Shown here: positions 53,364-63,794 of the stretch, piece by piece | How positions within the stretch are numbered: the first letter of the stretch is position 1 | Layout: each line of letters begins with the position of its first letter | Source: Streptomyces sp. NBC_00289 | GTDB taxonomy: Bacteria > Actinomycetota > Actinomycetes > Streptomycetales > Streptomycetaceae | Length of the DNA stretch: 64,000 nucleotides | Reading direction: 5' to 3' | NCBI RefSeq assembly: GCF_041435115.1 | Contig: NZ_CP108046.1 | Span: forward strand, 8,122,001 to 8,186,000 | Notes under the pieces: model-generated | Seen by the model: the letters and a program-made list of their open reading frames with translations, nothing else | Told to the model about the DNA's origin: nothing | The model's database searches: none | Made by a program: the position numbers and the translations under genes

Positions 53364-54719
53364 GTGGAGCCCGACCTGTTCACCGCCGCCGCAGAAGAAC
53401 GCCAGGAGAAGGACCCGTCCAGCAGCCCCCTGGCGGTCCGGATGCGCCCGCGCACCCTCGACGAGGTGGTGGGCCAGCAACACCTGCTCAAGCCGGGCTC
53501 GCCCCTGCGCAGACTCGTCGGCGAGGGCGCGGGCGGCCCGGCGGGACCGTCCTCGGTGATCCTGTGGGGCCCGCCCGGCACCGGCAAGACCACCCTGGCG
53601 TACGTCGTCTCCAAGGCCACCGACAAGCGCTTCGTGGAGCTCTCGGCGATCACCGCCGGCGTCAAGGAGGTCCGGGCGGTCATCGACGGCGCCCGTCGTG
53701 CCACTGGTGGCTTCGGCAAGGAGACCGTCCTCTTCCTGGACGAGATCCACCGCTTCAGCAAGGCCCAGCAGGACTCCCTGCTCCCGGCCGTCGAGAACCG
53801 CTGGGTGACCCTGATCGCGGCGACCACGGAGAACCCGTACTTCTCGGTGATCTCCCCGCTGCTGTCCCGCTCCCTGCTGCTGACCCTCGAACCCCTCACC
53901 GACGACGACCTGCGCGCACTCCTGCGGCGCGCCGTGACCGGCGAGCGGGGTCTCAAGGGCGCCGTCGCCCTCCCCGGGGACACCGAGGAGCACCTGCTGC
54001 GGATCGCCGGCGGCGACGCCCGCCGCGCGCTGACCGCCCTGGAGGCCGCGGCCGGGGCCGCCCTCGACAAGGGTGAGACGGAGATCGGCCTCCAGACCCT
54101 GGAGGAGACCGTCGACCGCGCGGCCGTGAAGTACGACCGCGACGGCGACCAGCACTACGACGTGGCCAGCGCCCTCATCAAGTCCATCCGCGGCTCCGAC
54201 GTGGACGCGGCCCTGCACTACCTGGCCCGGATGATCGAGGCCGGCGAGGACCCGCGCTTCATCGCCCGCCGCCTGATGATCTCCGCCAGCGAGGACATCG
54301 GCCTCGCCGACCCGAACGCCCTGCCGATCGCGGTCGCCGCCGCCCAGGCCGTCGCGATGATCGGCTTCCCCGAGGCCGCGCTCACGCTCAGCCACGCCAC
54401 CATCGCCCTCGCTCTGGCCCCCAAGTCCAACGCGGCGACCATGGCGATCGGCGCCGCCATGGAGGACGTACGCAAGGGGATGGCCGGCTCCGTGCCCCCG
54501 CACCTGCGTGACGGGCACTACAAGGGCGCCGCCAAACTGGGGCACGCCCAGGGATACGTGTATCCGCACGACCTGCCCGAGGGCATCGCCCCGCAGCAGT
54601 ACGCGCCGGAGGAGCTCAAGGACCGCGAGTACTACGCGCCGACCCGGCACGGCGCCGAGGCCCGGTACGCGGACGCGGTCGAGTGGACCAGGAAGCACCT
54701 CGGTCGAGGGCGGTCCTGA
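53364..54719 (+). CDS. rarA: Replication-associated recombination AAA+ ATPase RarA
   Basis: A 451-residue MgsA/RarA-type ATPase with Walker [10 protein letters not shown] (69-77), Walker B LFLDEIH (123-129), sensor 1 [10 protein letters not shown] and [11 protein letters not shown]. The clamp-loader-like C-terminus contains [12 protein letters not shown] and [19 protein letters not shown], the family hallmark. It acts at stalled replication forks. GTG 53364 is preferred over the in-frame TTG at 53358. There is no ribosome site, but TAGGGT lies 7 nt upstream, suggesting a leaderless transcript. Confidence 0.95.
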   Translation: MEPDLFTAAAEERQEKDPSSSPLAVRMRPRTLDEVVGQQHLLKPGSPLRRLVGEGAGGPAGPSSVILWGPPGTGKTTLAYVVSKATDKRFVELSAITAGVKEVRAVIDGARRATGGFGKETVLFLDEIHRFSKAQQDSLLPAVENRWVTLIAATTENPYFSVISPLLSRSLLLTLEPLTDDDLRALLRRAVTGERGLKGAVALPGDTEEHLLRIAGGDARRALTALEAAAGAALDKGETEIGLQTLEETVDRAAVKYDRDGDQHYDVASALIKSIRGSDVDAALHYLARMIEAGEDPRFIARRLMISASEDIGLADPNALPIAVAAAQAVAMIGFPEAALTLSHATIALALAPKSNAATMAIGAAMEDVRKGMAGSVPPHLRDGHYKGAAKLGHAQGYVYPHDLPEGIAPQQYAPEELKDREYYAPTRHGAEARYADAVEWTRKHLGRGRS

Positions 54720-55034
54720 GCACCCTGTAAGATGACCCGAAGCGCTGCGTCCCGTGTCCGGCTCCGGTCGGCATCACCAGAACGGGACATCCAGCCGGAG
54801 CCCCTGCCTCGACGGAGGGATTCCAGGAGCGTCGCGCACCGTCGAAGGTGTCGCGGGCAGCCCACCACCACCCGGTCTCCGGGACGGTCGGTGGGCCACT
54901 CGTGTGCTGCACGTTGTGCCCAGACCAGGGAGCGGCTGCCTGCCCCGTCCGCAGGGACGAAGGCGGGTCTCCCAGGCTGCGGATGCGACCTCCCTTAACT
55001 CTGGTGAGCCGGAATCCAGGAAAGAGACAAAAAC
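54720..55034 (+). other. 315-base upstream region of rpsD
   Basis: No credible gene is seen. Several self-complementary segments occur, for example TCCGGCT near 54758 with AGCCGGA near 54793. The strong AGGAAAGAG ribosome site lies just before the GTG of rpsD. The region must contain the rpsD promoter and may form a structured leader; S4 represses its own synthesis through mRNA structure in other bacteria, but no known S4 leader fold was recognised here. Confidence 0.45.
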
Positions 55035-55649
55035 GTGGCGAATCAGCCCCGCCCCAAGGTCAAGAAGTCGCGTGCCCTCGGCATCGCGCTGACCCCGAAG
55101 GCCGTCAAGTACTTCGAGGCCCGCCCCTACCCGCCGGGCGAGCACGGCCGCGGCCGCAAGCAGAACTCGGACTACAAGGTCCGTCTGCTGGAGAAGCAGC
55201 GTCTGCGCGCGCAGTACGACGTGTCCGAGCGCCAGCTCGTCCGCGCCTACGAGCGTGCCGCCAAGACCCAGGGCAAGACCGGTGAGGCCCTGGTCATCGA
55301 GCTCGAGCGCCGTCTCGACGCGCTGGTCCTGCGTTCGGGCATCGCCCGCACGATCTACCAGGCCCGCCAGATGGTCGTCCACGGCCACATCGAGGTCAAC
55401 GGTGGCAAGGTCGACAAGCCGTCCTTCCGCGTCCGTCCCGACGACGTCGTGATGGTCCGCGAGCGCAGCCGCGAGAAGACCCTCTTCTCCATCGCCCGTG
55501 AGGGCGGCTTCGCCCCCGACGGCGAGACCCCGCGCTACCTCCAGGTGAACCTCCGCGCCCTGGCCTTCCGCCTGGACCGTGAGCCGAACCGCAAGGAGAT
55601 CCCGGTGATCTGCGACGAGCAGCTCGTCGTCGAGTACTACGCCCGCTGA
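55035..55649 (+). CDS. rpsD: 30S ribosomal protein S4
   Basis: The 204-residue primary 16S rRNA-binding protein has the S4 RNA-binding domain [20 protein letters not shown] (about 92-111) followed by [20 protein letters not shown]. It starts [16 protein letters not shown] and lacks the four N-terminal zinc cysteines, the C-minus form common in Streptomyces. It is transcribed alone, not in the alpha operon. GTG 55035 has AGGAAAGAG upstream. A hairpin overlapping the convergent gene terminates it. Confidence 0.97.
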   Translation: MANQPRPKVKKSRALGIALTPKAVKYFEARPYPPGEHGRGRKQNSDYKVRLLEKQRLRAQYDVSERQLVRAYERAAKTQGKTGEALVIELERRLDALVLRSGIARTIYQARQMVVHGHIEVNGGKVDKPSFRVRPDDVVMVRERSREKTLFSIAREGGFAPDGETPRYLQVNLRALAFRLDREPNRKEIPVICDEQLVVEYYAR

Positions 55650-55675
55650 CACCGGGGCGTAGCACCACCTGCGCA

Positions 55676-57841
55676 TCAGCCCGCCGTCTCCCCGCCCTTC
55701 CGGGTGGGCGAGGCGGCGGGCTCTCGCATGTCCGGGGTCCCCGTCGTGTGCCGCACCGGCCCGCGCGGCGCCGGCACCGCGTCCATCGACGTCGCCGGCG
55801 CCCCGCTCAGTGCCCGGCTCACCGCCGCCTCACGACCGAGCCGAGCTCCCTGCCGTACGCACTCCTCGTACCGCTCGTCGCCCAGCCGCTCCCGGGCCGT
55901 CGCCTCGCACAGCTCGTGCGGGGCGTTGTAGTAGGCGGAGCCGAACAGCGGCAGGCCCACCGAGGGCCACATCGCGGAGGCCGCGCCCTGTAGCACCGCG
56001 GCCTCGGCGAAGTCGCCCTCGGCCGCCGTGACCAGGGCCAGCAGCTCGATCGTGAGCACCGAACCGAGCAGGTCGCGGAAGGTGCGGGCGCCGCTCAGGC
56101 AGTCCGCCAGCAGGTCGCGGGCGCGCACCGGGTCGCCCTCGCTCCAGGCGGCGTACGCCAGGACGTACAGCGCGTACGTCCGGGCCCAGCGTTCGCCGTG
56201 GTCCTCGCACACCTGGCGGACGTCCTCCGACAGCCGCACCGCGGTGGGCAGGTCGCCCTGGAACGCCCGTGCCATGGCCAGCTCGACCTGGCCCATCAGC
56301 ACGTTGCTGTTGAGCTCGCCGATCTCCTGGTAGCGGTCGAGTGCCGAGCGCAGCAGCGTCTCCGCGCGTGCCATGTCGTCCGTGACCAGGGCCAGGCAGC
56401 CGGCCCGGTGCTCCGCGTACGCCACCGCCGTGGGGCTCGCCATCCGCTCCGCCTCCTCCCGGCACTCCTGCAGCGCGGCCAGCGCCGGCACCTTGTCGCC
56501 CTGCAGGATCGCGACGTAGCCGAGCACCCACAGGGCCTTCAGGCGCGACTGCTCGTTGCCGGATTCCTCCCGCACGGCCCGTTCCAGCCAGTGCCGCCCC
56601 TCCGACAGCCGGCCGCAGCCCGCCCAGTAGAACCACAGCGAGCCCGCCAGGTACTGGCCCAGCGGCGCCCCGTCCGGCTCGGTCAGGCAGTACTCCAGGG
56701 CGCAGCGCAGGTTCGGCAGCTCGGCCTCGACGCGGGCGGCGACCTCGTACTGCCGCGGGGAGAACCACTCCAGCTCGCACCAGGTGGCCAGGCCCACGTA
56801 CCAGTCGCGGTGCCGCCGCCGCAGCCGGGCCGCGTCCCCGGTGGCCTCCAGCCACTCGGCGCCGTACGCCCGGACCGTGTCCAGCATGCGGTAGCGCACG
56901 CCCGTCGCGGCCTCCTCGCGCGCGAGGACGGACTGGGCGAGCAGCTCCGAGAGGACGTCGAGGACGTCGTCCGCGGCGAGACCTCCGCCACTGCACACGT
57001 ACTCCGCGGCCTCCAGGTCGAATCGCCCGGCGAACACCGAGAGCCGCGACCACAGCAGCCGTTCCGGGGGCGTGCACAGTTCGTGGCTCCAGCCGATCGC
57101 CGTACGGAGCGTCTGATGGCGGGGCAGGACGTCCCGTCCGCCGCCGGTCAGTAGCCGGAACCGGTCGTCGAGCCGCTCGAGCAGCTGTGCGGGGGACAGG
57201 GCACGCAGTCGCCCGGCGGCCAGTTCGATCGCCAGCGGAATCCCGTCCAGGCGCCGGCACAGCTCCCGTACGTCCGGGCCGTCCTCCACGACGGCCCCGT
57301 GCTGTGCCGCCCGGTCCAGGAAGAGCGCGGCCGCCTCGTCCTCTTCGAGCGGGCCGAGCGGGAAGAGCCGTTCCCCGGCCACGGCCAGCGGCCTGCGCCC
57401 CACGGCGAGCACCCGCAGGCCGGGCAGCCCGCGCAGCAGATCGGCCGTCAGTGCGGCACAGGCGTCGACCAGGTGCTCGAAACCGTCCAGGACCAGCAGC
57501 ACGCCACGTTCGGCGAGGTGATCGAGAAGCGTCTCGCGGGGTCCACGTGTCGTGTGGTCCGTCAGCCCCAGGGCCTCCACGACCGCGTAGTCGACGAACT
57601 CAGGATCGCGCACCGGAGCCAGCTCCACCCGCCACACCCCGCCCGCCTCGGCGGACCGCGCCGCCGCGTGCGCGGCCAGGCGCGACGTGCCGACGCCGCC
57701 GGCCCCCGTCACCGTCACCAGCCGCGAGGCGCCGAGTGCCTCCCGCAGCCCGGCGAGTTCCGCCGACCGGCCCACGAACGAGGTGAGTTCCAGGGGCAGG
57801 TTGCCGGTCACGGGGGTGCCGCCGGGCTGATGAACTCGCAT
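55676..57841 (-). CDS. NB-ARC/TPR-type regulatory ATPase with altered Walker A
   Basis: The protein has about 721 residues. It begins TGNLPLELTSFVGRSAELAGL, the conserved entry of AfsR/SARP-type predicted ATPases. The P-loop GAGGVGTS (46-53) has Thr52 where the family has the ATP-binding Lys. LLVLDGFEHLVDA (Walker B-like) and GIPLAIELAAGRL are normal. From about 400 onwards the sequence is helical repeats, TPR-like. No DNA-binding domain is present at either end, unlike SARP or LuxR relatives. MRVHQPGGTP at 57841 is chosen; upstream codons look non-coding. It converges with rpsD. Role unknown. Confidence 0.8.
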   Translation of the reverse strand: MRVHQPGGTPVTGNLPLELTSFVGRSAELAGLREALGASRLVTVTGAGGVGTSRLAAHAAARSAEAGGVWRVELAPVRDPEFVDYAVVEALGLTDHTTRGPRETLLDHLAERGVLLVLDGFEHLVDACAALTADLLRGLPGLRVLAVGRRPLAVAGERLFPLGPLEEDEAAALFLDRAAQHGAVVEDGPDVRELCRRLDGIPLAIELAAGRLRALSPAQLLERLDDRFRLLTGGGRDVLPRHQTLRTAIGWSHELCTPPERLLWSRLSVFAGRFDLEAAEYVCSGGGLAADDVLDVLSELLAQSVLAREEAATGVRYRMLDTVRAYGAEWLEATGDAARLRRRHRDWYVGLATWCELEWFSPRQYEVAARVEAELPNLRCALEYCLTEPDGAPLGQYLAGSLWFYWAGCGRLSEGRHWLERAVREESGNEQSRLKALWVLGYVAILQGDKVPALAALQECREEAERMASPTAVAYAEHRAGCLALVTDDMARAETLLRSALDRYQEIGELNSNVLMGQVELAMARAFQGDLPTAVRLSEDVRQVCEDHGERWARTYALYVLAYAAWSEGDPVRARDLLADCLSGARTFRDLLGSVLTIELLALVTAAEGDFAEAAVLQGAASAMWPSVGLPLFGSAYYNAPHELCEATARERLGDERYEECVRQGARLGREAAVSRALSGAPATSMDAVPAPRGPVRHTTGTPDMREPAASPTRKGGETAG
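55679..55721. terminator. Hairpin terminating rpsD, inside the 3' end of the opposite gene
   Basis: GCCCGCCGTCTC pairs with GAGGCGGCGGGC (one G-U), and an inner CCCGCCC/GGGTGGG stem closes on a short loop. It starts 29 bases after the rpsD stop and lies over the last codons of the minus-strand ATPase gene. Confidence 0.7.
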
Positions 57842-58009
57842 GGAACACGGAGCGTACTGAGCCGTGTTCGGTCCGTACAAGCGCGCGGCGCGACTCGGGT
57901 GCGCGCGAGCGGTAATCCGGTACGGAGCGGCAGTCCCGGCGCGATAGGCTCGTGACACTGATTTCTAGGTTCGACGTTGACCGCACGTTTCAGGGAGCGG
58001 GTGCACACA

Positions 58010-58456
58010 GTGTCCGGTGGAGAGGTGGCCGGGATCCTGGTGGCCGTCTTCTGGGCGATCCTGGTCTCCTTCCTCGCCGTCGCGCTGGTGAGGCTGGCCC
58101 AGACGCTGAAGGCGACCACCAAGCTCGTCGCGGACGTGACCGACCAGGCCGTCCCGCTGCTGGCGGACGCCTCCCTGGCGGTGCGCTCGGCGCAGACCCA
58201 GATCGACCGGGTCGACGCCATCGCGTCGGACGTCCAGGAAGTCACCTCGAACGCCTCCGCACTCTCGACCACCGTCGCGTCCACCTTCGGTGGCCCTCTG
58301 GTCAAGGTCGCGGCCTTCGGCTACGGCGTGCGCCGGGCTCTCGGCGGCCGCCGGGAGGACGCGCCCACCAGGGAGCCCCGGCGTACCGTGATCGTGGGCC
58401 GCACGGTCCCGGGCGCGCGGCGGGAGAAGCGGAACAACAGGGGAAAGAAGGCCTGA
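58010..58456 (+). CDS. DUF948 membrane protein
   Basis: A 148-residue protein with one N-terminal membrane helix (EVAGILVAVFWAILVSFLAVAL, about 5-26). A helical, coiled-coil-like region follows (LVADVTDQAVPLLADASLAV, TQIDRVDAIASDVQEVTSNA), then a basic tail ending RREKRNNRGKKA. This is the DUF948 layout, with unknown function. GTG 58010 (MSGGEVAG) is the likely start; the GGGAG box is 12 bases upstream, rather far, and GTG 58001 is possible. It lies two genes before alaS, its usual place in actinobacteria. Confidence 0.85.
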   Translation: MSGGEVAGILVAVFWAILVSFLAVALVRLAQTLKATTKLVADVTDQAVPLLADASLAVRSAQTQIDRVDAIASDVQEVTSNASALSTTVASTFGGPLVKVAAFGYGVRRALGGRREDAPTREPRRTVIVGRTVPGARREKRNNRGKKA

Positions 58457-58463
58457 GCGAGCG

Positions 58464-58814
58464 ATGTTCCGCCGTACGTTCTGGTTCGGCACGGGCGTAG
58501 CCGCCGGTGTCTGGGCCACCACCAAGGTCAACCGTAAGCTCAGGCAGCTGACCCCCGAGAACCTCGCCGCGCAGGCCGCGAACAAGGCGATCGAGGCGGG
58601 CCACCGGCTCAAGGACAGCGCCGTGGGCTTCGCGCTCGACGTCCGCGCGGGCATGGCCCAGCGGGAGGCCGAACTGGGTGAGGCGCTGGGCATCCACGCG
58701 GACCCCGAGCTCCCCGCCCCCCGGCGGTACGCCGCCATCGAGAACCGCAGCAACCCGAGGTCCGTCGACGGTGACAGGACGACGGACTCGTACAACCGGA
58801 ATGAGGACCACTGA
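58464..58814 (+). CDS. DUF6167-type small membrane-associated protein
   Basis: A 116-residue protein starting [20 protein letters not shown], a short hydrophobic N-terminal segment, followed by the helical [20 protein letters not shown] and [20 protein letters not shown]. The C-terminal 35 residues are polar and disordered. It matches a Streptomyces family found between the DUF948 gene and alaS; function unknown. It begins 7 bases after the DUF948 gene and overlaps alaS by one base, so all three are co-transcribed. Confidence 0.8.
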   Translation: MFRRTFWFGTGVAAGVWATTKVNRKLRQLTPENLAAQAANKAIEAGHRLKDSAVGFALDVRAGMAQREAELGEALGIHADPELPAPRRYAAIENRSNPRSVDGDRTTDSYNRNEDH

Positions 58815-61486
58815 TGGAGTCGGCCGAGATTCGTCGCCGCTGGTTGAGCTTCTTCGAGGAGCGCGGTCACACCGTCGTCCCTTCGGCGTCGCTCATCGCG
58901 GACGACCCGACTCTGCTCCTCGTCCCGGCCGGCATGGTGCCCTTCAAGCCCTACTTCCTGGGCGAGGTCAAGCCGCCCTTCTCGCGTGCCACCAGCGTGC
59001 AGAAGTGCGTACGCACGCCGGACATCGAAGAGGTCGGCAAGACCACGCGGCACGGCACCTTCTTCCAGATGTGCGGCAACTTCTCCTTCGGCGACTACTT
59101 CAAGGAAGGCGCCATCAAGTACGCCTGGGAGCTGCTCACCTCGCCCCAGGACAAGGGTGGTTACGGCCTGGAGCCGGAGAAGCTCTGGATCACCGTCTAC
59201 CTGGAGGACGACGAGGCCGAGCGCATCTGGCGTGACGTCGTCGGTGTCCCGGCCGAGCGCATCCAGCGCCTCGGCAAGAAGGACAACTACTGGTCCATGG
59301 GCGTTCCCGGCCCCTGCGGCCCCTGCTCCGAGATCAACTACGACCGCGGCCCCGAGTTCGGCGTCGAGGGCGGCCCCGCCGTCAACGACGAGCGGTACGT
59401 GGAGATCTGGAACCTCGTCTTCATGCAGTACGAGCGTGGCGAGGGCAGGGGCAAGGAGGACTTCGAGATCCTCGGCGAGCTGCCGAGCAAGAACATCGAC
59501 ACGGGCCTCGGCATGGAGCGGCTCGCCATGATTCTGCAGGGCGTGCAGAACATGTACGAGATCGACACCTCCATGGCCGTCATCAGGAAGGCCACCGAGC
59601 TGACCGGCGTCGGCTACGGCGACGCCCACGACTCGGACGTGTCCCTGCGCGTGGTCACCGACCACATGCGGACCTCCGTCATGCTCATCGGCGACGGCGT
59701 GACCCCCGGCAACGAGGGCCGCGGCTACGTCCTGCGCCGCATCATGCGCCGCGCCATCCGCAACATGCGTCTGCTCGGCGCCACCGGCCCGGTGGTCAAG
59801 GACCTGATCGACGTCGTGATCGAGATGATGGGCCAGCAGTACCCGGAGCTCGTCACCGACCGCGAGCGCATCGAGACCGTCGCCCTGGCCGAGGAGGCCC
59901 GCTTCCTCAAGACCCTGAACGCCGGCACCAACGTCCTGGACACCGCCGTGTCCGAGACCAAGTCGTCCGGCGCCACGGTCCTGCCGGGCGACAAGGCCTT
60001 CCTGCTGCACGACACCTGGGGCTTCCCGATCGACCTCACCCTCGAGATGGCCGCCGAACAGGGCCTCTCCGTGGACGAGGACGGCTTCCGCCGCCTGATG
60101 AAGGAGCAGCGGGAGCGCGCCAAGGCCGACGCCCAGGCCAAGAAGACCGGCCACGCCGGTGCCGGTGCCTACCGTGAGATCGCCGACAAGGCCGGCGCCA
60201 CCGACTTCATCGGCTACACGGCCACCGAGAGCGAGTCCACGATCGTCGGCATCCTCGTCGACGGGGCCTCCTCTCCGGCCGCCACCGAGGGCGACGAGGT
60301 CGAGATCGTCCTGGACCGCACCCCGTTCTACGCCGAGGGCGGCGGCCAGATCGGCGACACCGGCCGCATCCGAGTGGACTCCGGCGCCGTCATCGAGATC
60401 CGCGACACCCAGAAGCCGGTACCGGGCGTCTACGTCCACAAGGGCGTCGTCCAGTTCGGCGAGGTGACCGTCGGGGCCAAGGCCCAGGCCTCGATCGACG
60501 GCCGCCGTCGTACGGCCATCGCCCGCGCCCACTCGGCCACGCACCTCACCCACCAGGCCCTGCGCGACGCCCTCGGCCCGACGGCCGCCCAGGCCGGTTC
60601 AGAGAACCAGCCCGGCCGCTTCCGCTTCGACTTCGGTTCCCCGGCCGCCGTACCGACGGCCGTGATGACCGACGTCGAGCAGAAGATCAACGAGGTGCTC
60701 GCCCGTGACCTCGACGTGCACGCCGAGGTGCTGAGCCTCGACGAGGCCAAGAAGCAGGGCGCCATCGCCGAGTTCGGCGAGAAGTACGGCGAGCGCGTCC
60801 GCGTCGTGACCATCGGCGACTTCTCCAAGGAGCTGTGCGGCGGCACGCATGTGCACAACACCTCCCAGCTCGGCCTGGTGAAGCTGCTCGGCGAGTCGTC
60901 GATCGGCTCGGGGGTACGCCGTATCGAGGCCCTGGTCGGTGTCGACGCCTACAACTTCCTCGCCCGTGAGCACACGGTCGTCGCCCAGCTCCAGGAGCTG
61001 GTCAAGGGCCGTCCGGAGGAGCTCCCAGAGAAGGTCTCCGCCATGCTCGGCAAGCTGAAGGACGCCGAGAAGGAGATCGAGAAGTTCCGCGCCGAGAAGG
61101 TCCTGCAGGCCGCCGCCGGGCTCGCCGAGTCCGCCAAGGACGTCCACGGGGTCGCCGTGGTCACCGGCCGGGTCCCGGACGGTACGACCCCCGACGACCT
61201 GCGCAAGCTGGTCCTGGACGTGCGTGGGCGCGTGCAGGGCGGGCGCCCCGCCGTGGTCGCCCTGTTCACGGTCAACAACGGCAAGCCGCTGACGGTCATC
61301 GCCACCAACGAGGCCGCCCGCGAGCGCGGCCTCAAGGCCGGTGACCTGGTTCGTACCGCCGCCAAGACCCTCGGCGGCGGTGGCGGCGGCAAGCCGGACG
61401 TCGCCCAGGGCGGCGGCCAGAACCCGGCCGCCGTCGGCGAGGCCGTGGACGCGGTCGAGCGGCTCGTGGCCGAGACGGCCAAGTGA
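58814..61486 (+). CDS. alaS: Alanine--tRNA ligase
   Basis: The 890-residue class II synthetase has a catalytic N-terminus ([31 protein letters not shown]) and a tRNA-recognition middle. The editing domain has zinc ligands HSATH and CGGTH that remove mischarged Ser and Gly. The C-terminal C-Ala domain ends in a Gly-rich loop, [18 protein letters not shown] 58814 overlaps the DUF6167 stop by one base. It precedes ruvX, a conserved order. Confidence 0.97.
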   Translation: MESAEIRRRWLSFFEERGHTVVPSASLIADDPTLLLVPAGMVPFKPYFLGEVKPPFSRATSVQKCVRTPDIEEVGKTTRHGTFFQMCGNFSFGDYFKEGAIKYAWELLTSPQDKGGYGLEPEKLWITVYLEDDEAERIWRDVVGVPAERIQRLGKKDNYWSMGVPGPCGPCSEINYDRGPEFGVEGGPAVNDERYVEIWNLVFMQYERGEGRGKEDFEILGELPSKNIDTGLGMERLAMILQGVQNMYEIDTSMAVIRKATELTGVGYGDAHDSDVSLRVVTDHMRTSVMLIGDGVTPGNEGRGYVLRRIMRRAIRNMRLLGATGPVVKDLIDVVIEMMGQQYPELVTDRERIETVALAEEARFLKTLNAGTNVLDTAVSETKSSGATVLPGDKAFLLHDTWGFPIDLTLEMAAEQGLSVDEDGFRRLMKEQRERAKADAQAKKTGHAGAGAYREIADKAGATDFIGYTATESESTIVGILVDGASSPAATEGDEVEIVLDRTPFYAEGGGQIGDTGRIRVDSGAVIEIRDTQKPVPGVYVHKGVVQFGEVTVGAKAQASIDGRRRTAIARAHSATHLTHQALRDALGPTAAQAGSENQPGRFRFDFGSPAAVPTAVMTDVEQKINEVLARDLDVHAEVLSLDEAKKQGAIAEFGEKYGERVRVVTIGDFSKELCGGTHVHNTSQLGLVKLLGESSIGSGVRRIEALVGVDAYNFLAREHTVVAQLQELVKGRPEELPEKVSAMLGKLKDAEKEIEKFRAEKVLQAAAGLAESAKDVHGVAVVTGRVPDGTTPDDLRKLVLDVRGRVQGGRPAVVALFTVNNGKPLTVIATNEAARERGLKAGDLVRTAAKTLGGGGGGKPDVAQGGGQNPAAVGEAVDAVERLVAETAK

Positions 61487-61503
61487 CCGGAGGGGAACGG
61501 GTC

Positions 61504-61968
61504 ATGCGCCGCGGCCGGCGGCTCGCGATCGATGTCGGGGACGCCCGTATCGGGGTCGCCTCGTGCGACCCCGACGGGATCCTCGCCACCCCGGTGGAGA
61601 CGGTCCCGGGCCGTGACGTCCCGGCCGCGCACCGCAGGCTGCGGCAACTGGTCGAGGAGTACGAGCCGATCGAGGTCGTCGTCGGTCTCCCGCGCTCCCT
61701 GAAGGGGGGCGAGGGCCCGGCCGCGGTAAAGGTTCGGGGCTTCGCCCAGGTGCTCGCGACGGGCATCGCGCCGGTCCCGGTACGACTCGTGGACGAGCGG
61801 ATGACCACGGTGACGGCCAGTCAGGGCCTGCGCGCCTCGGGGGTGAAGACGAAGAAGGGCCGGTCGGTCATCGACCAGGCAGCCGCTGTGATCATCCTGC
61901 AGCAGGCACTGGAATCCGAACGGGTGTCAGGTAAAGCACCCGGCGAGGGCGTCGAAGTGGTCATCTGA
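61504..61968 (+). CDS. ruvX: Holliday junction resolvase-like protein RuvX/YqgF
   Basis: A 154-residue RNase H-fold protein with AIDVGDARIGVASCDPDG (first catalytic Asp), VVVGLPRSLKGGEGPAA and VRLVDERMTTVTA. The family trims the 5' end of pre-16S rRNA; the resolvase role is debated. ATG 61504 is chosen because GGAGGGG lies at ideal spacing; GTG 61483, which overlaps the alaS stop, would add 7 residues. It lies between alaS and mltG. Confidence 0.93.
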   Translation: MRRGRRLAIDVGDARIGVASCDPDGILATPVETVPGRDVPAAHRRLRQLVEEYEPIEVVVGLPRSLKGGEGPAAVKVRGFAQVLATGIAPVPVRLVDERMTTVTASQGLRASGVKTKKGRSVIDQAAAVIILQQALESERVSGKAPGEGVEVVI

Positions 61969-62088
61969 TCGCGATACGGTAACGTTCCGCGCGATGCGGC
62001 GGTGTTCGAACAGTCGCCGCAAACAAGAGGCGGGACGGGAGCCGGGCCCGAAGCCGCGCGACCGCCGCCTCGCGGCTCTAGGGGATCG

Positions 62089-63789
62089 ATGACTGAGTAT
62101 GGCCGGGGCCAGGGCTCCGAACCGTGGCATCCGGAGGACCCGTTGTACGGGGACGGCGGATGGGAGGGACAGCAGGCCCAGTCGGGTCAGCAGTCCCCCT
62201 ACGGCGGCCAGCCACAGCACTACCCCGCGCAGCCACACCAGTCCCAGCACCCGCAGCAGGCGCAGTACGGCGAGTGGGCCGAGGGGCAGCAGACCCCCTA
62301 CGACCAGGCGCAGCAGTATCCCCAGCAGTTCCAGCAGCAGTACGGCCAGCAGTACGACCAGCAGTACTACGCCGGTCAGGAGCAGCAGGCGTACGACAAC
62401 GGCGGCTGGGGCGCGGGCACTCCGGCGCCCGTCCAGTACGCCGGTCCGGCGGATCCGTACGGGCAGCAGGACCCGGCCGTCTACGGCGGGGAGCAACCCG
62501 ACCACTACGGCACCCCCGACGCCTATCCGCCGCCCGAGCCGCCGAACAAGAGGCGCGCCGAACCGGAGCCGAAGACCGACTGGGACCCCGGACCCGACGA
62601 GGGTGAACACGCTTTCTTCGCGGGCGGGAACGACGACGAGGCCGATGCCGAGGCCGACGACGACGCGGACGATCCGCGCGGCGGCCGCAGGGGCCGGGGC
62701 GGCAAGAAGCCGAAGAAGCGGCGCAGCGGGTGCGCGTGCCTGGTGCTGACGGTGATCTTCGCGGGCATCGTCGGCGGGCTCGGCTATGTCGGCTACGACT
62801 ACTACCAGGACCGTTTCGGTCCGGCGCCGGACTACGCGGGTGACGGAAACGGCGATCAGGTCACCGTCGTCATTCCCAAGGACGCGGGCGGCTATGTGAT
62901 CGGGCAGAAGCTGAAGGAGGCGGGCGTCGTCGAGAGCGTCGACGCGTTCGTCTCCGCGCAGCAGTCGAACGCCGACGGCAAGTACATCCAGGACGGCGTC
63001 TACACGCTGCAGAAGCAGATGTCGGCGGCGAGCGCGGTCGAACTGATGCTCAGTCCGAAGAGCCGCAGCAACCTGATCATCGCCGAGGGCTCGCGCAACA
63101 TGGCGATCTACACGCTGATCGACAAGCGCCTCGGGGTGGCGGACGGCACCACGGCGAGCGTGGCGAAGAAGCAGTACAAGACCCTCGGCCTGCCCGACTG
63201 GGCACTCGGGCACGACAACCTGAAGGATCCGCTGGAAGGATTCCTCTACCCCTCCAGCTACGCGGTCAGCAAGGGGCAGAAGCCCGCGGCCGTCCTGAAG
63301 GACATGGTCTCCCGGGCCAACGACAAGTACGAGGAACTCGGTCTCGAGAAGAAGGCGGAGAGCCTCGGGCTGGAGGGCCCGTGGCAGCTGCTGACGGTGG
63401 CGAGCCTGGTGCAGGCCGAGGGCACGAGCCACGACGACTTCCGCAAGATGGCCGAGGTGGTCTACAACCGCCTCAAGTCCGGGAACCCCGAGACCTACGG
63501 CTCGCTCGAGTTCGACTCCACGTACAACTACGTGAAGAACCAGAGCAAGATCGACCTGAGCATCGCCGAGCTGCGGAAGTACAACAACCCGTACAACACG
63601 TACTACATCAAGGGCCTGACGCCCGGCCCCATCGACAACCCCGGTGAAGAGGCGCTGAAGGGCGCCCTCAGGCCGACGCACGACGGTTGGTACTACTTCA
63701 TCTCGTTGGACGGCAAGACCAGCAAGTTCACGAAGACGCTCGCGGAGCACGAGAAGCTGGTCAAGCAGTTCAACGCGTCAAGGAACTGA
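62089..63789 (+). CDS. mltG: Endolytic transglycosylase MltG with Q/Y/G-rich cytoplasmic region
   Basis: The 566-residue protein has a cytoplasmic region of about 210 residues that is Gln/Tyr/Gly/Pro-rich (many QQYGQQYDQQYY-like runs), then an acidic and an Arg/Lys-rich stretch. One membrane helix lies at about 215-237, and the YceG/MltG domain is outside. The catalytic Glu is at about 444 in LVQAEGTSHDDF, and YGSLEFDSTYNYV and KGLTPGPIDNPGEEAL are family signatures. MltG cuts nascent peptidoglycan strands to set their length. ATG 62089 is preceded by AGGGG at short spacing. Only aroE follows. Confidence 0.95.
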   Translation: MTEYGRGQGSEPWHPEDPLYGDGGWEGQQAQSGQQSPYGGQPQHYPAQPHQSQHPQQAQYGEWAEGQQTPYDQAQQYPQQFQQQYGQQYDQQYYAGQEQQAYDNGGWGAGTPAPVQYAGPADPYGQQDPAVYGGEQPDHYGTPDAYPPPEPPNKRRAEPEPKTDWDPGPDEGEHAFFAGGNDDEADAEADDDADDPRGGRRGRGGKKPKKRRSGCACLVLTVIFAGIVGGLGYVGYDYYQDRFGPAPDYAGDGNGDQVTVVIPKDAGGYVIGQKLKEAGVVESVDAFVSAQQSNADGKYIQDGVYTLQKQMSAASAVELMLSPKSRSNLIIAEGSRNMAIYTLIDKRLGVADGTTASVAKKQYKTLGLPDWALGHDNLKDPLEGFLYPSSYAVSKGQKPAAVLKDMVSRANDKYEELGLEKKAESLGLEGPWQLLTVASLVQAEGTSHDDFRKMAEVVYNRLKSGNPETYGSLEFDSTYNYVKNQSKIDLSIAELRKYNNPYNTYYIKGLTPGPIDNPGEEALKGALRPTHDGWYYFISLDGKTSKFTKTLAEHEKLVKQFNASRN

Positions 63790-63794
63790 GACTG

